DNA of 6,930 bases. Origin: Myxococcota bacterium (GTDB lineage: Bacteria > Myxococcota > Polyangia > GCA-2747355 > JAKLHH01). The translations under genes and the position numbers were made by a program. The stretch spans positions 1-6,930 of the forward strand of contig JAKLHH010000403.1 in the NCBI GenBank assembly GCA_022710245.1, given 5' to 3'. The notes beneath the pieces were generated by a model that worked only from the letters and a program-made list of their open reading frames with translations, was not told the DNA's origin and did not search any database. Position 1 is the stretch's first letter. Every line of letters begins with the position of its first letter. This document shows, one piece after another, positions 1 through 5,695 of this stretch.

Positions 1-1
1 G

Positions 2-109
2 GCGGCGGCGATGATCGAGGGGTACTCGGCGCGCACCGGCACCGTGAAGTGGATCCGGTACGTGCTCTACCAGGGCTTCTGCCGCAAAGAGAACCTGCTC
101 TACACCTGA
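2..109 (+). CDS. C-terminal end of an unidentified protein (partial)
   Basis: An open frame enters from the left edge and runs for 35 codons to a TGA at 107-109. The tail is rich in aromatic and basic residues (it contains KWIRYVLYQGF and ends ENLLYT). Codon use is strongly G/C in third positions, as in the genes that follow. It ends 28 nt before the SDR start at 138, on the same strand and with no terminator-like hairpin between, so the two are probably co-transcribed. I do not recognise the family from this short tail and assign no function. An ATG in the same frame at 11-13 is probably internal, because the frame is open to the window edge. Confidence 0.6.
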   Translation, partial: AAAMIEGYSARTGTVKWIRYVLYQGFCRKENLLYT

Positions 110-125
110 CTCACCGGCGCGGCGC

Positions 126-131
126 GGAGGT
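126..131 (+). promoter_or_regulatory. Shine-Dalgarno site fixing the SDR start
   Basis: GGAGGT lies 6 nt upstream of the ATG at 138. It is a near-perfect anti-16S match, so it fixes the SDR start there, although this leaves about 28 residues before the first strand of the Rossmann fold. Confidence 0.7.
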
Positions 132-137
132 GGCACG

Positions 138-1589
138 ATGCGTGACGAGCGACGAGCTGTTGGTCGCGGCAGCTACGGCCGACCGCCGCACCCCTCCGGG
201 GCGCACCTGGGCGGCGCCGCGACGATCATCCTGACCGGCGCGACGGGGTTCCTGGGCGGCTTCCTGCTGGAGGGCCTCCTGGAGCGCGGCTATCAGGTCA
301 CGGTCCTCGGGCGCGCCTCGAAGGAGCTGAGCCTGGCCGAGCGGCTGGCCGCGCTGGTCCGCTGGTTCGGCCTGGCCGAGCCGGGCGAGAGGCTGAGCGC
401 GCTCGAGGCGGATCTCTCGAGGCCCCACCTCGGCCTCGACGAGGCGACGTACGGCCGCCTCTGCGCCCGGGGGGGCAAGATCATCCACTGCGCCTCGGAC
501 ACCAGCTTCGCGGAGCGCAACCGGGCGCGGGTGATGGAGGCCAACGTCGCCGGCCTCTCCGCGCTGCTCGAGCTCGCCGCCGACGCCAGGGCCGAGCACC
601 TCACCTACGTCAGCACCGCCTTCGCCGCCGGCGTGCGCGAGGGCCTCTGCCTGGAGGCGCCGCCCGCCGCTGACCGCTTCACCAACGTCTACGAGGAGAG
701 CAAGGCGCAGGCCGAGGGGATCGTCACGCGCGCCTGCGGCGAGAGGGGCGTGCCGCTCTCCATCCTGAGGCCGTCCATCGTCTTCGGGCACTCGCGGACC
801 GGCGCCGCGCTGAAGTTCAACGCGCTCTACTACCCGGTGAAGTCACTCCTCACCATCCGGGACCTCTACGCGAAGGACCTCCTCGAGCAGGGGGGCGAGC
901 GGTCGAGGAAGTGGGGCATCAGCCTGGGCGAGGACGGCCTGCTGCGCCTGCCGCTGGCGATCGACCTGCCGCGGCGCGGCTCGGTGAACCTCATCCCCGT
1001 CGACTACTTCGTCGAGGCCGCGCTGCGCATCCTCGAGCATCCGGGGGCCGGCGGCGTCTACCACCTGACGAGCGCCCACCCGCAGGACCTGACCACGCTC
1101 CTCGAGTACTGCGAGCGGTTCCTCGGCCTGCGGGGCGTCCACGCGCGCTGGGGCGCGGCGGGCACGGACCGGACGGGCACGGACCCGGCGGGCACGGACC
1201 CGGCGGGCACGGACCCGGCGGGCACGGGCGCGGCGGGCACGGGCGCGGCGGGCACGGGCGCGGCGGGCACGGGCGCGGCGGGCACGGGCCCGGCGGGCAC
1301 GGGCGCGGCGGGCACGGGCCCGGCGCGGAGCCCGGCCGAGGAGCTCTTCGACAGGCTGATCGAGCCATACCGCCCCTACCTGGCGGACGGGAGGCTCTTC
1401 GACCGCAGCCGCACGTCGAGCCTCTGCCCCGAGCTCGCGGCCCCGCCGCTCACCTACGAGATGTTCGAGCGCTGCATGGCCTACGCCGTGGCCTGTGACT
1501 GGGGCAAGGGTCAGGGGGAGAGGCAGCTGCGCGTGGCCACCCAGAGATCCGAGGCGCGTCCTCCCAGCTACGCGGGGTCGCGGTTGTAG
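138..1589 (+). CDS. Extended SDR / male-sterility-type NAD(P)-binding oxidoreductase
   Basis: The 483-residue protein belongs to the extended short-chain dehydrogenases, closest in style to the NAD_binding_4 group (fatty-acyl and thioester reductases). A Rossmann nucleotide loop TGATGFLGG is at residues 33-41. A catalytic Ser/Thr segment YVSTAF is around 157-162. The catalytic pair is Y185-x3-K189 in YEESK, followed by the substrate-side stretch ILRPSIVFG. Members reduce or isomerise acyl or sugar substrates using NAD(P)H; the substrate here is unknown, and an acyl-thioester or lipid substrate is only an inference. No signal peptide or clear membrane span is visible, so it is probably cytoplasmic. 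Residues 340-394 are a low-complexity run of AGT-containing pentapeptides. After it the fold-like sequence resumes (AEELFDRLIEPYRPYL onward). The run looks like an expansion in a linker, not a frameshift, since the frame is intact on both sides. The strong SD at 126-131 supports this start, and the gene follows the partial upstream gene by 28 nt. Confidence 0.85.
   Translation: MRDERRAVGRGSYGRPPHPSGAHLGGAATIILTGATGFLGGFLLEGLLERGYQVTVLGRASKELSLAERLAALVRWFGLAEPGERLSALEADLSRPHLGLDEATYGRLCARGGKIIHCASDTSFAERNRARVMEANVAGLSALLELAADARAEHLTYVSTAFAAGVREGLCLEAPPAADRFTNVYEESKAQAEGIVTRACGERGVPLSILRPSIVFGHSRTGAALKFNALYYPVKSLLTIRDLYAKDLLEQGGERSRKWGISLGEDGLLRLPLAIDLPRRGSVNLIPVDYFVEAALRILEHPGAGGVYHLTSAHPQDLTTLLEYCERFLGLRGVHARWGAAGTDRTGTDPAGTDPAGTDPAGTGAAGTGAAGTGAAGTGAAGTGPAGTGAAGTGPARSPAEELFDRLIEPYRPYLADGRLFDRSRTSSLCPELAAPPLTYEMFERCMAYAVACDWGKGQGERQLRVATQRSEARPPSYAGSRL
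1155..1319 (+). repeat. Eleven 15-bp tandem repeats inside the SDR gene
   Basis: The unit is GCGGCGGGCACGGGC and its variants, read in frame as pentapeptides. In order these are AAGTD, RTGTD, PAGTD twice, PAGTG, AAGTG four times, PAGTG and AAGTG. Variants are grouped: the first four units end in GAC (Asp) and the rest in GGC (Gly). That pattern fits stepwise local duplication. Because the unit is a multiple of three and has no stop in any frame, copy changes keep the gene open. The same property produces long spurious ORFs in the other frames here. Confidence 0.95.
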
Positions 1590-1649
1590 GGTCCCTCCTC
1601 TGGCGGTGGCCCGCACTGACCTCGCCCGCGAGTGAGCGAGGGGTGGGGA

Positions 1650-1703
1650 GGGCGCCGCTGCCTTATCCCGGAGCGTCCCGAAGGGACGCGAGGACCGGCG
1701 CCC
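1650..1703. terminator. Nested stem-loop between convergent genes, possible bidirectional terminator
   Basis: The inner arms GCGTCCC (1673-1679) and GGGACGC (1683-1689) pair perfectly around GAA. The outer arms GGGCGCCG (1650-1657) and CGGCGCCC (1696-1703) also pair perfectly. The structure lies in the 178-bp spacer between two gene ends that face each other, the right place for a shared terminator. No U-tract follows on either strand, so a classical intrinsic terminator is not shown; an mRNA 3' end-protecting or Rho-assisted structure is equally possible. The spacer also carries two related words, CCCGCGAGTGAGCGAGG (from 1625) and CCCGCGAGCGAGG (from 1705). Confidence 0.5.
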
Positions 1704-1767
1704 CCCGCGAGCGAGGGTCCCCGCGCGCCGCCGGACGTCGAAGTGTTCGAGGATCGTGATCGCTGAT

Positions 1768-3066
1768 TTAGAACGTCTCCTCGTCGAACCGGCGCGGGAC
1801 GAAGATCAGCTCCTCCTCGGGGATGCCCTTGTCGATCCCGTAGCGGATCGCGTCGTCCCAGGTGGCGCGGTCGGGCGTCACCCGGAAGACGCGGTCGGGG
1901 TAGATGATGATCATCTGATCGGCGCCGTACACGTGGGCGTAGTAGGTCGGCTCGGAGAGGAGCGCGGCCTGGATCAGGTCGAGCGCGCGGCTCAGATCGA
2001 TCTGCGGCACCCCGAACTTCACCAGGGTCCACTTGTCGGTGCGCCGCGTGCCCAGGCAGGGGAGCTGGTGCAGCAACTCGGGGCGGCGCAGCCCCTCCTT
2101 CACCACCAGGCCGTGGTAGTCGAAGGCGTGGCCCCAGTAGAGCCGCTTCCCCGAGAGCCAGGGGTAGCGCGGGCAGAACTCGACGCCCTCGAGGAGCTGC
2201 GCGCGGTTCCAGCTGGGCGGCTTCGCCTCCGGCCCGAGCGGCCGCCAGAGGAGGTAGGCGACGATCGGGGTGTTGCCGAAGAAGCGGCCGGTCTCCAGCT
2301 GGTCGACGACGACGAAGCCGTGCTTCTCGAAGAAGGAGCGCGGCAGCCAGGGCAGGGTGGAGTTGTAGGCGACGGTGGCGAGCGACTGCGCGCCCGACGC
2401 CTCGGCGCACGCGGCGAGCAGCATCCGCCCGCCGGTGAGCCCCGTGTAGGCGTCGTTGACCCAGAGGCAGTGCAGCACGGAGACGCCGGGCCCCTCGATC
2501 GGGAGCCCGCTCGCCTCCGGCGGCGCGAACTCGATCTGCCCCGCGATGTCGCCGTCGAGGAGGAGCAGCAGCTTGCGCAGCCCCTGGCGGCCGGAGCGGC
2601 GCAGGTAGTCGCCGCGGACGGGGTCCTCGCGCGTGATCACGTTGGGCAGGAAGCAGGTGGTGAGGAACTCGCTGTGCGGGCCCTCGGCGGAGGCCGGGGC
2701 GATGCGGAAGCCATCGTCGGGCGGCGGCGGCGTCAGGGGGCCGGCCTGGGCGGCGTCGAAGAGGTGCAGCTGGCCAGGGTCCTGCGGGGAGGAGGTGTCC
2801 TCCTCGACCAGCGGCACCAGGCCGTGGATCTGGTAGGTGTCGACGCCCTCCCGCACGAGCGGGTCCTGCCGCGCGAGCGCGATCGCCTCCTCGAGGCCGG
2901 CGGCCTCCACCGTGAGCACCGCGCCGCTGCGATCGTCGAAGCTGGCGGCGCTGACGAGGAGCTGGCGCCCGCGCAGCCCCTGCAGGTAGTCGAGGTGCTC
3001 GCGCAGGTGGTGCCGGTAGCCCTCGAGCGTTCCCACGGTCGTCTTCAGGATCACGAACCTCATCAT
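1768..3066 (-). CDS. YCII-like plus GNAT acetyltransferase fusion with unassigned C-terminus
   Basis: The protein has 432 residues in three parts. Residues 3-83 resemble a YCII/YciI-type small alpha-beta domain: RFVILKT opening strand, SGAVLTVEA strand, then the typical EEAIALARQDPLVREGV helix and loop. Residues about 130-275 look like a GNAT N-acetyltransferase, with GVSVLHCLWVNDAY then a helix starting GGRMLLAAC, and the late FFEKHGFVVVDQL motif typical of the last GNAT strands. The acetyl-CoA loop (residues 208-213, TGLTGG) departs from the usual R/Q-x-x-G-x-G/A, so binding may be altered. A Pro-rich linker (residues 110-118) separates the first two parts. Residues about 280-432 are not recognised; GNAT proteins with a C-terminal YoaP-like extension are a loose analogy only. 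No signal peptide or membrane span is seen, so it is probably cytoplasmic. Acceptor substrate unknown. The start is one of two adjacent ATGs (3066 or 3063), with only a weak GGTGG in front. It is convergent with the SDR and divergent from the 3470 gene. Confidence 0.8.
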   Translation of the reverse strand: MMRFVILKTTVGTLEGYRHHLREHLDYLQGLRGRQLLVSAASFDDRSGAVLTVEAAGLEEAIALARQDPLVREGVDTYQIHGLVPLVEEDTSSPQDPGQLHLFDAAQAGPLTPPPPDDGFRIAPASAEGPHSEFLTTCFLPNVITREDPVRGDYLRRSGRQGLRKLLLLLDGDIAGQIEFAPPEASGLPIEGPGVSVLHCLWVNDAYTGLTGGRMLLAACAEASGAQSLATVAYNSTLPWLPRSFFEKHGFVVVDQLETGRFFGNTPIVAYLLWRPLGPEAKPPSWNRAQLLEGVEFCPRYPWLSGKRLYWGHAFDYHGLVVKEGLRRPELLHQLPCLGTRRTDKWTLVKFGVPQIDLSRALDLIQAALLSEPTYYAHVYGADQMIIIYPDRVFRVTPDRATWDDAIRYGIDKGIPEEELIFVPRRFDEETF

Positions 3067-3077
3067 CCACCGTGCCG

Positions 3078-3129
3078 CGAGTCGTGGGACGAGCAGCCTC
3101 CGCCGCGAACGTGCGGCGGTGTCGACTCG
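3078..3129 (-). promoter_or_regulatory. Nested inverted repeat upstream of the YCII-GNAT gene
   Basis: The outer arms CGAGTCG (3078-3084) and CGACTCG (3123-3129) enclose inner arms CCGCCGC (3100-3106) and GCGGCGG (3113-3119), the latter separated by six bases. All pairs are perfect. The structure begins 12 nt upstream of the minus-strand start, so it is either a leader hairpin in that gene's mRNA or a pair of operator half-sites. The sequence does not decide between these. Confidence 0.5.
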
Positions 3130-3251
3130 TACCGATGGTCTCTTCGCTGGCGACCGGGGGCAGTCGCCGACCCCAACCTAGCAGAGAAGCTCGCCGTTGC
3201 CCAGCGCGGGCGTCGCGGGCGTCGCTCGCGGGTCCCCCATCTCACCTCGGC

Positions 3252-3357
3252 CTCACGGATCACCCCTCCCGCGGAGCTTCGACACCCCTTAGCCGCCCCC
3301 TGTCCCTCACGGATCGCCCCTCCTCGGAGCTTCGACACGCCATGCCCCTGCTCTGAG
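3252..3357. repeat. 54-bp imperfect tandem duplication
   Basis: Copy one begins at 3252 and copy two at 3306, both with CTCACGGATC followed by CCCCTCC and CGGAGCTTCGACAC. They differ by an A/G change and a one-base length change. The distal parts, up to 3305 and about 3357, are more diverged but still alignable. A third fragment, GGAGCTTCG, recurs at 3358-3366. No coding or mobile-element features accompany it. Confidence 0.8.
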
Positions 3358-3410
3358 GAGCTTCGCGCCCTCGCCCACACCCTTTCTCCACCGGGTCCTC
3401 CACCGGGCGA

Positions 3411-3439
3411 TTCCGGTCCCCCGCGCGAGCTGCTATGAT
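3411..3439 (+). promoter_or_regulatory. Probable sigma-70-type promoter with extended -10
   Basis: TGCTATGAT (3431-3439) is an extended -10 (TGn) with TATGAT matching five of six consensus bases, conspicuous in this GC-rich DNA. The candidate -35, TTCCGG (3411-3416), is poor but sits at exactly 17 bp. A 5-bp dyad, ACCGG (3402-3406) and CCGGT (3413-3417), overlaps the -35 and could be an operator half-site pair. Transcription would begin near 3446, about 24 nt before the TTG start at 3470. Confidence 0.5.
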
Positions 3440-3469
3440 GCGACCGGGATCAGCCTGGAAGCCAGCCGC

Positions 3470-4306
3470 TTGGAACCGACGAAGAGCCCAGAGCCAGAGG
3501 TCGCCGAGCCGTCGGCTGCTGCCGCCGAGCACGCGCGCGCTGCCAGCATCGGCGGGGGCGTTTCCCCGGAGGCCAGCAGTCCGGCCCCGAGCCTCGCTGC
3601 GCCCATCGACGCGCCGGCCGCGCCGGCCGAGCCGGCCGCCCGCGAGGCACCGGATCGGCCGGTCGCTCCGTTGAGCCTGGGGCCGCCCCCGACCGTCGCC
3701 GCGGTCCCGACCTCGAGCCTGGCCGCGGCCGCCCCGCGTCGCGACGAGCGCCTCCCGAGCGCGACCGGGCAGCTGAGCCGCTGGCGGTCTGGCTGGGTGC
3801 GTGCCCTGCAGCTCTGCACGGGGCTCGCGCTGCTGCGGTGGCTGGCCCTGGCCATCGCCGGCCTCCTCGGCTACCGCCACACGGCGACGCTGGCCGTGAG
3901 CGCCGGCGGCCTCGAGCTCCGCGGCGAGCGCCGGTTGATGGGCGCCTCCCTCGGCGCCACCCGCCAGCTGATCCCGCTGGCGGCGGTGCGGCGGGTGAGC
4001 CTCGTCGGCGAGGCCGCGCTCGGAGCCATGATCGCGGCCATCGGCGTGCTGGCGGCCGTCTCCGTGGTCGGGTCGGTGCTGGTGCTCTGGGGTGTGGTCG
4101 GGCGGCAGCCCTCGTGGCTCGGCATCGCCGGCCTGGTGATCGGCGCCGGCGTGTTCCTCGACGGGGTCGCGCACCTCTTGCTGCGGCGGAGCGTGGCGCG
4201 TGCGCTGGTCAGCCTCGAGATCCAGGCGGGAGGCCGCCGCTACCGGCTGGCCCACGTCCCCCAGCGCGCTGCCGACGCGCTCCTCGATCGGCTCGCGAGC
4301 CGCTGA
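3470..4306 (+). CDS. Hypothetical membrane protein with Ala/Pro-rich N-terminus and PH-like flanks
   Basis: The 278-residue protein is not assigned to a named family. Residues 1-100 are an Ala/Pro/Glu-rich, probably disordered tail. Three hydrophobic spans follow at about 110-134, 184-210 and 215-238, so it is an inner-membrane protein. Between spans one and two, residues 139-180 read as alternating strands (TLAVSAGGLELRGE, then RQLIPLAAVRRVSLV). After span three, residues 247-277 give LEIQAGGRRYRL and a final amphipathic helix. The order of strand, 'IPL..V..V' and final helix recalls a bacterial PH-like domain interrupted by a membrane hairpin; this is inference. TTG is chosen as start because GGAAG at 3457-3461 lies 8 nt upstream and a -10 lies just before. 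The first in-frame ATG is residue 157, after span one, and would remove the first membrane segment. A CTG at 3455 is a less likely alternative. Confidence 0.7.
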   Translation: MEPTKSPEPEVAEPSAAAAEHARAASIGGGVSPEASSPAPSLAAPIDAPAAPAEPAAREAPDRPVAPLSLGPPPTVAAVPTSSLAAAAPRRDERLPSATGQLSRWRSGWVRALQLCTGLALLRWLALAIAGLLGYRHTATLAVSAGGLELRGERRLMGASLGATRQLIPLAAVRRVSLVGEAALGAMIAAIGVLAAVSVVGSVLVLWGVVGRQPSWLGIAGLVIGAGVFLDGVAHLLLRRSVARALVSLEIQAGGRRYRLAHVPQRAADALLDRLASR

Positions 4307-4331
4307 CTCGCGCGGCTCAGCGTCCCTCGAC

Positions 4332-4347
4332 CGCACGCGCGCGTGCG
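4332..4347 (+). terminator. 16-bp perfect palindrome after the membrane protein gene
   Basis: CGCACGCGCGCGTGCG is fully self-complementary and starts 25 nt after the stop codon. It could fold as a 6-bp stem with a CGCG loop. It has no following T-run, so termination is only suggested; a protein-binding palindrome is the alternative. Confidence 0.35.
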
Positions 4348-4392
4348 AGGGCGTGTCGCCGCGTCTCGCCGTACGCCGGAGGTGGTCAGGTG

Positions 4393-4422
4393 CTCGCCTC
4401 CGAGGCGAGGCGCCGGTATACT
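4393..4422 (+). promoter_or_regulatory. Candidate promoter and operator for the DUF362 gene
   Basis: TATACT (4417-4422) is a good -10 in a GC-rich setting. The dyad CTCGCCT (4393-4399) / AGGCGAG (4403-4409), centred on CCG, covers the place where the -35 would be (4394-4399) and the first part of the spacer. No good -35 is present, which fits a regulated or activator-dependent promoter. The resulting leader to the ATG at 4543 would be about 115 nt. Confidence 0.4.
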
Positions 4423-4485
4423 ACCCGTCGGGCGCGGGTGACGGGGTGGACGACAGCGAACGAGCTCCCAACAACCGTCGCGGCG

Positions 4486-4502
4486 CCGCCCAGGTGGGGC
4501 GG
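4486..4502 (+). promoter_or_regulatory. Leader hairpin ahead of the DUF362 gene
   Basis: CCGCCC (4486-4491) pairs with GGGCGG (4497-4502) around a 5-base loop, inside the predicted 5' leader and about 40 nt before the start codon. It leaves the ribosome binding site free. No riboswitch class is recognised. Confidence 0.3.
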
Positions 4503-4542
4503 TCGGGCGGAGCGGCCGCGAGCAACAAGACAAGGACAGCGC

Positions 4543-5544
4543 ATGCCAAGCAGACGTGACTTCCTCACCACCGCCACCGCCGCCGCCGGAGCCTCGGTCC
4601 TCGCGGGCGGGCTGCTGGTGGGCCGCCCGGCGCCCGTGCAGGCAGCCAAGGCCGCCAAGATCACCAAGGGCCACGTGGTGCAGATCAGCGACGAGCGGAT
4701 GACCGCCAAGGACAAGCCGGTCGTCGAGATCGCCAGCAAGATGCTCGATCGCGCGATGCAGGAGTTCACCGGGAAGAAGAAGGCCGCCGACGCGTGGGCC
4801 TCGCTCTTCACGGCGAAGGACAAGGTGGGGATCAAGATCAACTGTCTGGGCAAGCCGTGCATGTCGACGACGCCGGAGGTGGTGAAGGCGATCATCGCCG
4901 GGCTGACCGCGGCGGGCGTGCCAGAGGGCAACATCATCGTCTTCGATCTCTTCCCCAGCCACATGGCGATGAGCCGCTACCGCCTGGGGACGGACCCCAA
5001 GGGCGTCCGCTACCTGGCGCACCGCAAGTACGGCTTCGCCGAGGAGTGGACCAAGCACCCGTCGGGGAAGGTGAAGCTGGCCAAGGCGCTCCTCGAGGTG
5101 GACAAGGTGGTGAGCGTGCCGATCATCAAGGACCACGCCATCTCCGGCGTGACCTGCGCGCTGAAGAACATGGCCTTCGGCTGCGTGAACAACCCCGAGG
5201 CGCACCACCGCAACGGCTGTGATCCGGGGATCGCGAACATCTACAACCTCCCCGAGATCAAGGACCGCACCTCGCTGATCGTCCTCGACGCCGCCTTCCT
5301 GCAATACGATGGCGGCCCGCAGTGCAAGCCCGCGGCCCGCGTCGCGCACAACACGCTGATGGTGACCACCGACGCGGTGGCGCTGGACAAGCTGGTCTGG
5401 GAGGAGCTCGACGCGCGCCGCAAGGTGAAGCGCCTGCCGGCGCTGGCGAAGAGCCGCGAGCCGAAGCACATCGCGACCGCGGCCGGCCTCGGCCTCGGCA
5501 CCGACGACCGCTCGAAGATCAAGGTGGTGAAGGCGAAGATCTGA
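4543..5544 (+). CDS. Tat-exported DUF362 domain protein
   Basis: The 333-residue protein opens with a twin-arginine signal, SRRDFL at residues 3-8, then an Ala-rich hydrophobic stretch and a plausible cleavage site after VQA (residue 34). It is therefore probably exported folded, often a sign of a cofactor. The mature part matches the DUF362 style: VGIKINCLGKPCMSTTPEVVKAI (residues 95-117), NIIVFD (130-135), a central VVSVPIIKDHAISGVTCALKNM (189-210), and a late MVTTDAVALDKL (272-283). Six cysteines (101, 106, 205, 214, 226, 261) and several histidines (H198, H221, H222) could bind metal or an Fe-S cluster, but no classical CxxCxxC ferredoxin motif is present. The reaction is unknown for the family. 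The ATG at 4543 is chosen because AAGGA (4532-4536) lies 6 nt upstream and the Tat motif follows directly. The frame is open further upstream, to about 3838, only because of GC bias. It appears monocistronic. Confidence 0.85.
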   Translation: MPSRRDFLTTATAAAGASVLAGGLLVGRPAPVQAAKAAKITKGHVVQISDERMTAKDKPVVEIASKMLDRAMQEFTGKKKAADAWASLFTAKDKVGIKINCLGKPCMSTTPEVVKAIIAGLTAAGVPEGNIIVFDLFPSHMAMSRYRLGTDPKGVRYLAHRKYGFAEEWTKHPSGKVKLAKALLEVDKVVSVPIIKDHAISGVTCALKNMAFGCVNNPEAHHRNGCDPGIANIYNLPEIKDRTSLIVLDAAFLQYDGGPQCKPAARVAHNTLMVTTDAVALDKLVWEELDARRKVKRLPALAKSREPKHIATAAGLGLGTDDRSKIKVVKAKI

Positions 5545-5563
5545 GCGCGCTGTCTCGCGTTAT

Positions 5564-5583
5564 CGCGCGCGCTGTCGCGCGCG
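5564..5583 (+). terminator. Perfect 8-bp hairpin after the DUF362 gene
   Basis: CGCGCGCG pairs with CGCGCGCG around a CTGT loop, 19 nt beyond the stop codon. It would be very stable in RNA. There is no U-tract, so it is a terminator or 3' end stabiliser by position only. The word CGCGCTGTC occurs here and also at 5546-5554, right after the stop. Confidence 0.45.
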
Positions 5584-5596
5584 TCCAGGCACCTCG

Positions 5597-5676
5597 CTCG
5601 ACTCCGCTCTCGCGCGCTCGACTCCGCTCTCGCGCGCTCGACTCCGCTCTCGCGCGCTCGACTCCGCTCTCGCGCG
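5597..5676. repeat. Four perfect 20-bp tandem repeats
   Basis: The unit CTCGACTCCGCTCTCGCGCG occurs at 5597, 5617, 5637 and 5657 without a mismatch, then degenerates into CCTCCGCTCGCCG. Perfect identity suggests recent expansion. It resembles the 16-bp unit at 6611-6674, with a small internal length difference, and shares the word TCCGCTC with the 53-bp units just downstream. Confidence 0.97.
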
Positions 5677-5695
5677 CCTCCGCTCGCCGACCTCA

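Larger units (their letters stand above)
3067..3469. other. 403-bp divergent intergenic region
   Basis: The spacer lies between the starts of the minus-strand YCII-GNAT gene and the plus-strand membrane protein gene. From left to right it holds a nested inverted repeat (3078-3129), a GC-rich stretch without clear structure (3130-3250), a 54-bp tandem duplication (3252-3357), a 12-bp duplication TCCACCGGGTCC / TCCACCGGGCGA (3387-3410), and a plus-strand promoter (3411-3439). Open frames crossing it have no credible start or family features and are not called. No convincing promoter could be placed for the minus-strand gene. Confidence 0.7.

Noticed and set aside
991..1368. Pro/Cys-rich repeat proteins on the minus strand and another plus-strand frame across the 15-bp array
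   Set aside because: A 15-bp unit without stops opens every frame; only the SDR frame continues into conserved sequence on both sides.
1756..3438. Long plus-strand frame (560 codons) opposite the YCII-GNAT gene
   Set aside because: It mirrors the codon bias of the minus-strand gene and shows no family motifs; the minus-strand frame has recognisable YCII and GNAT patterns.
3435..3674. Small ORF starting at ATG 3435
   Set aside because: It begins inside the -10 element, its product is Arg/Pro/Ser-rich without features, and it overlaps the better supported frame from 3470.
3260..4336. Long minus-strand frame opposite the membrane protein gene
   Set aside because: The product is Arg/Gly/Ala-rich without domains, runs across the promoter and repeat region, and is explained by GC bias.
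3838..4542. N-terminal extension of the DUF362 frame back to 3838
   Set aside because: It overlaps the membrane protein gene, is Arg/Pro-rich, and would bury the Tat signal that follows the RBS at 4532-4536.
4240..5469. Minus-strand frame of 409 codons opposite the DUF362 gene
   Set aside because: The plus strand has a Tat signal, an RBS and the DUF362 pattern; the antisense product has no features.
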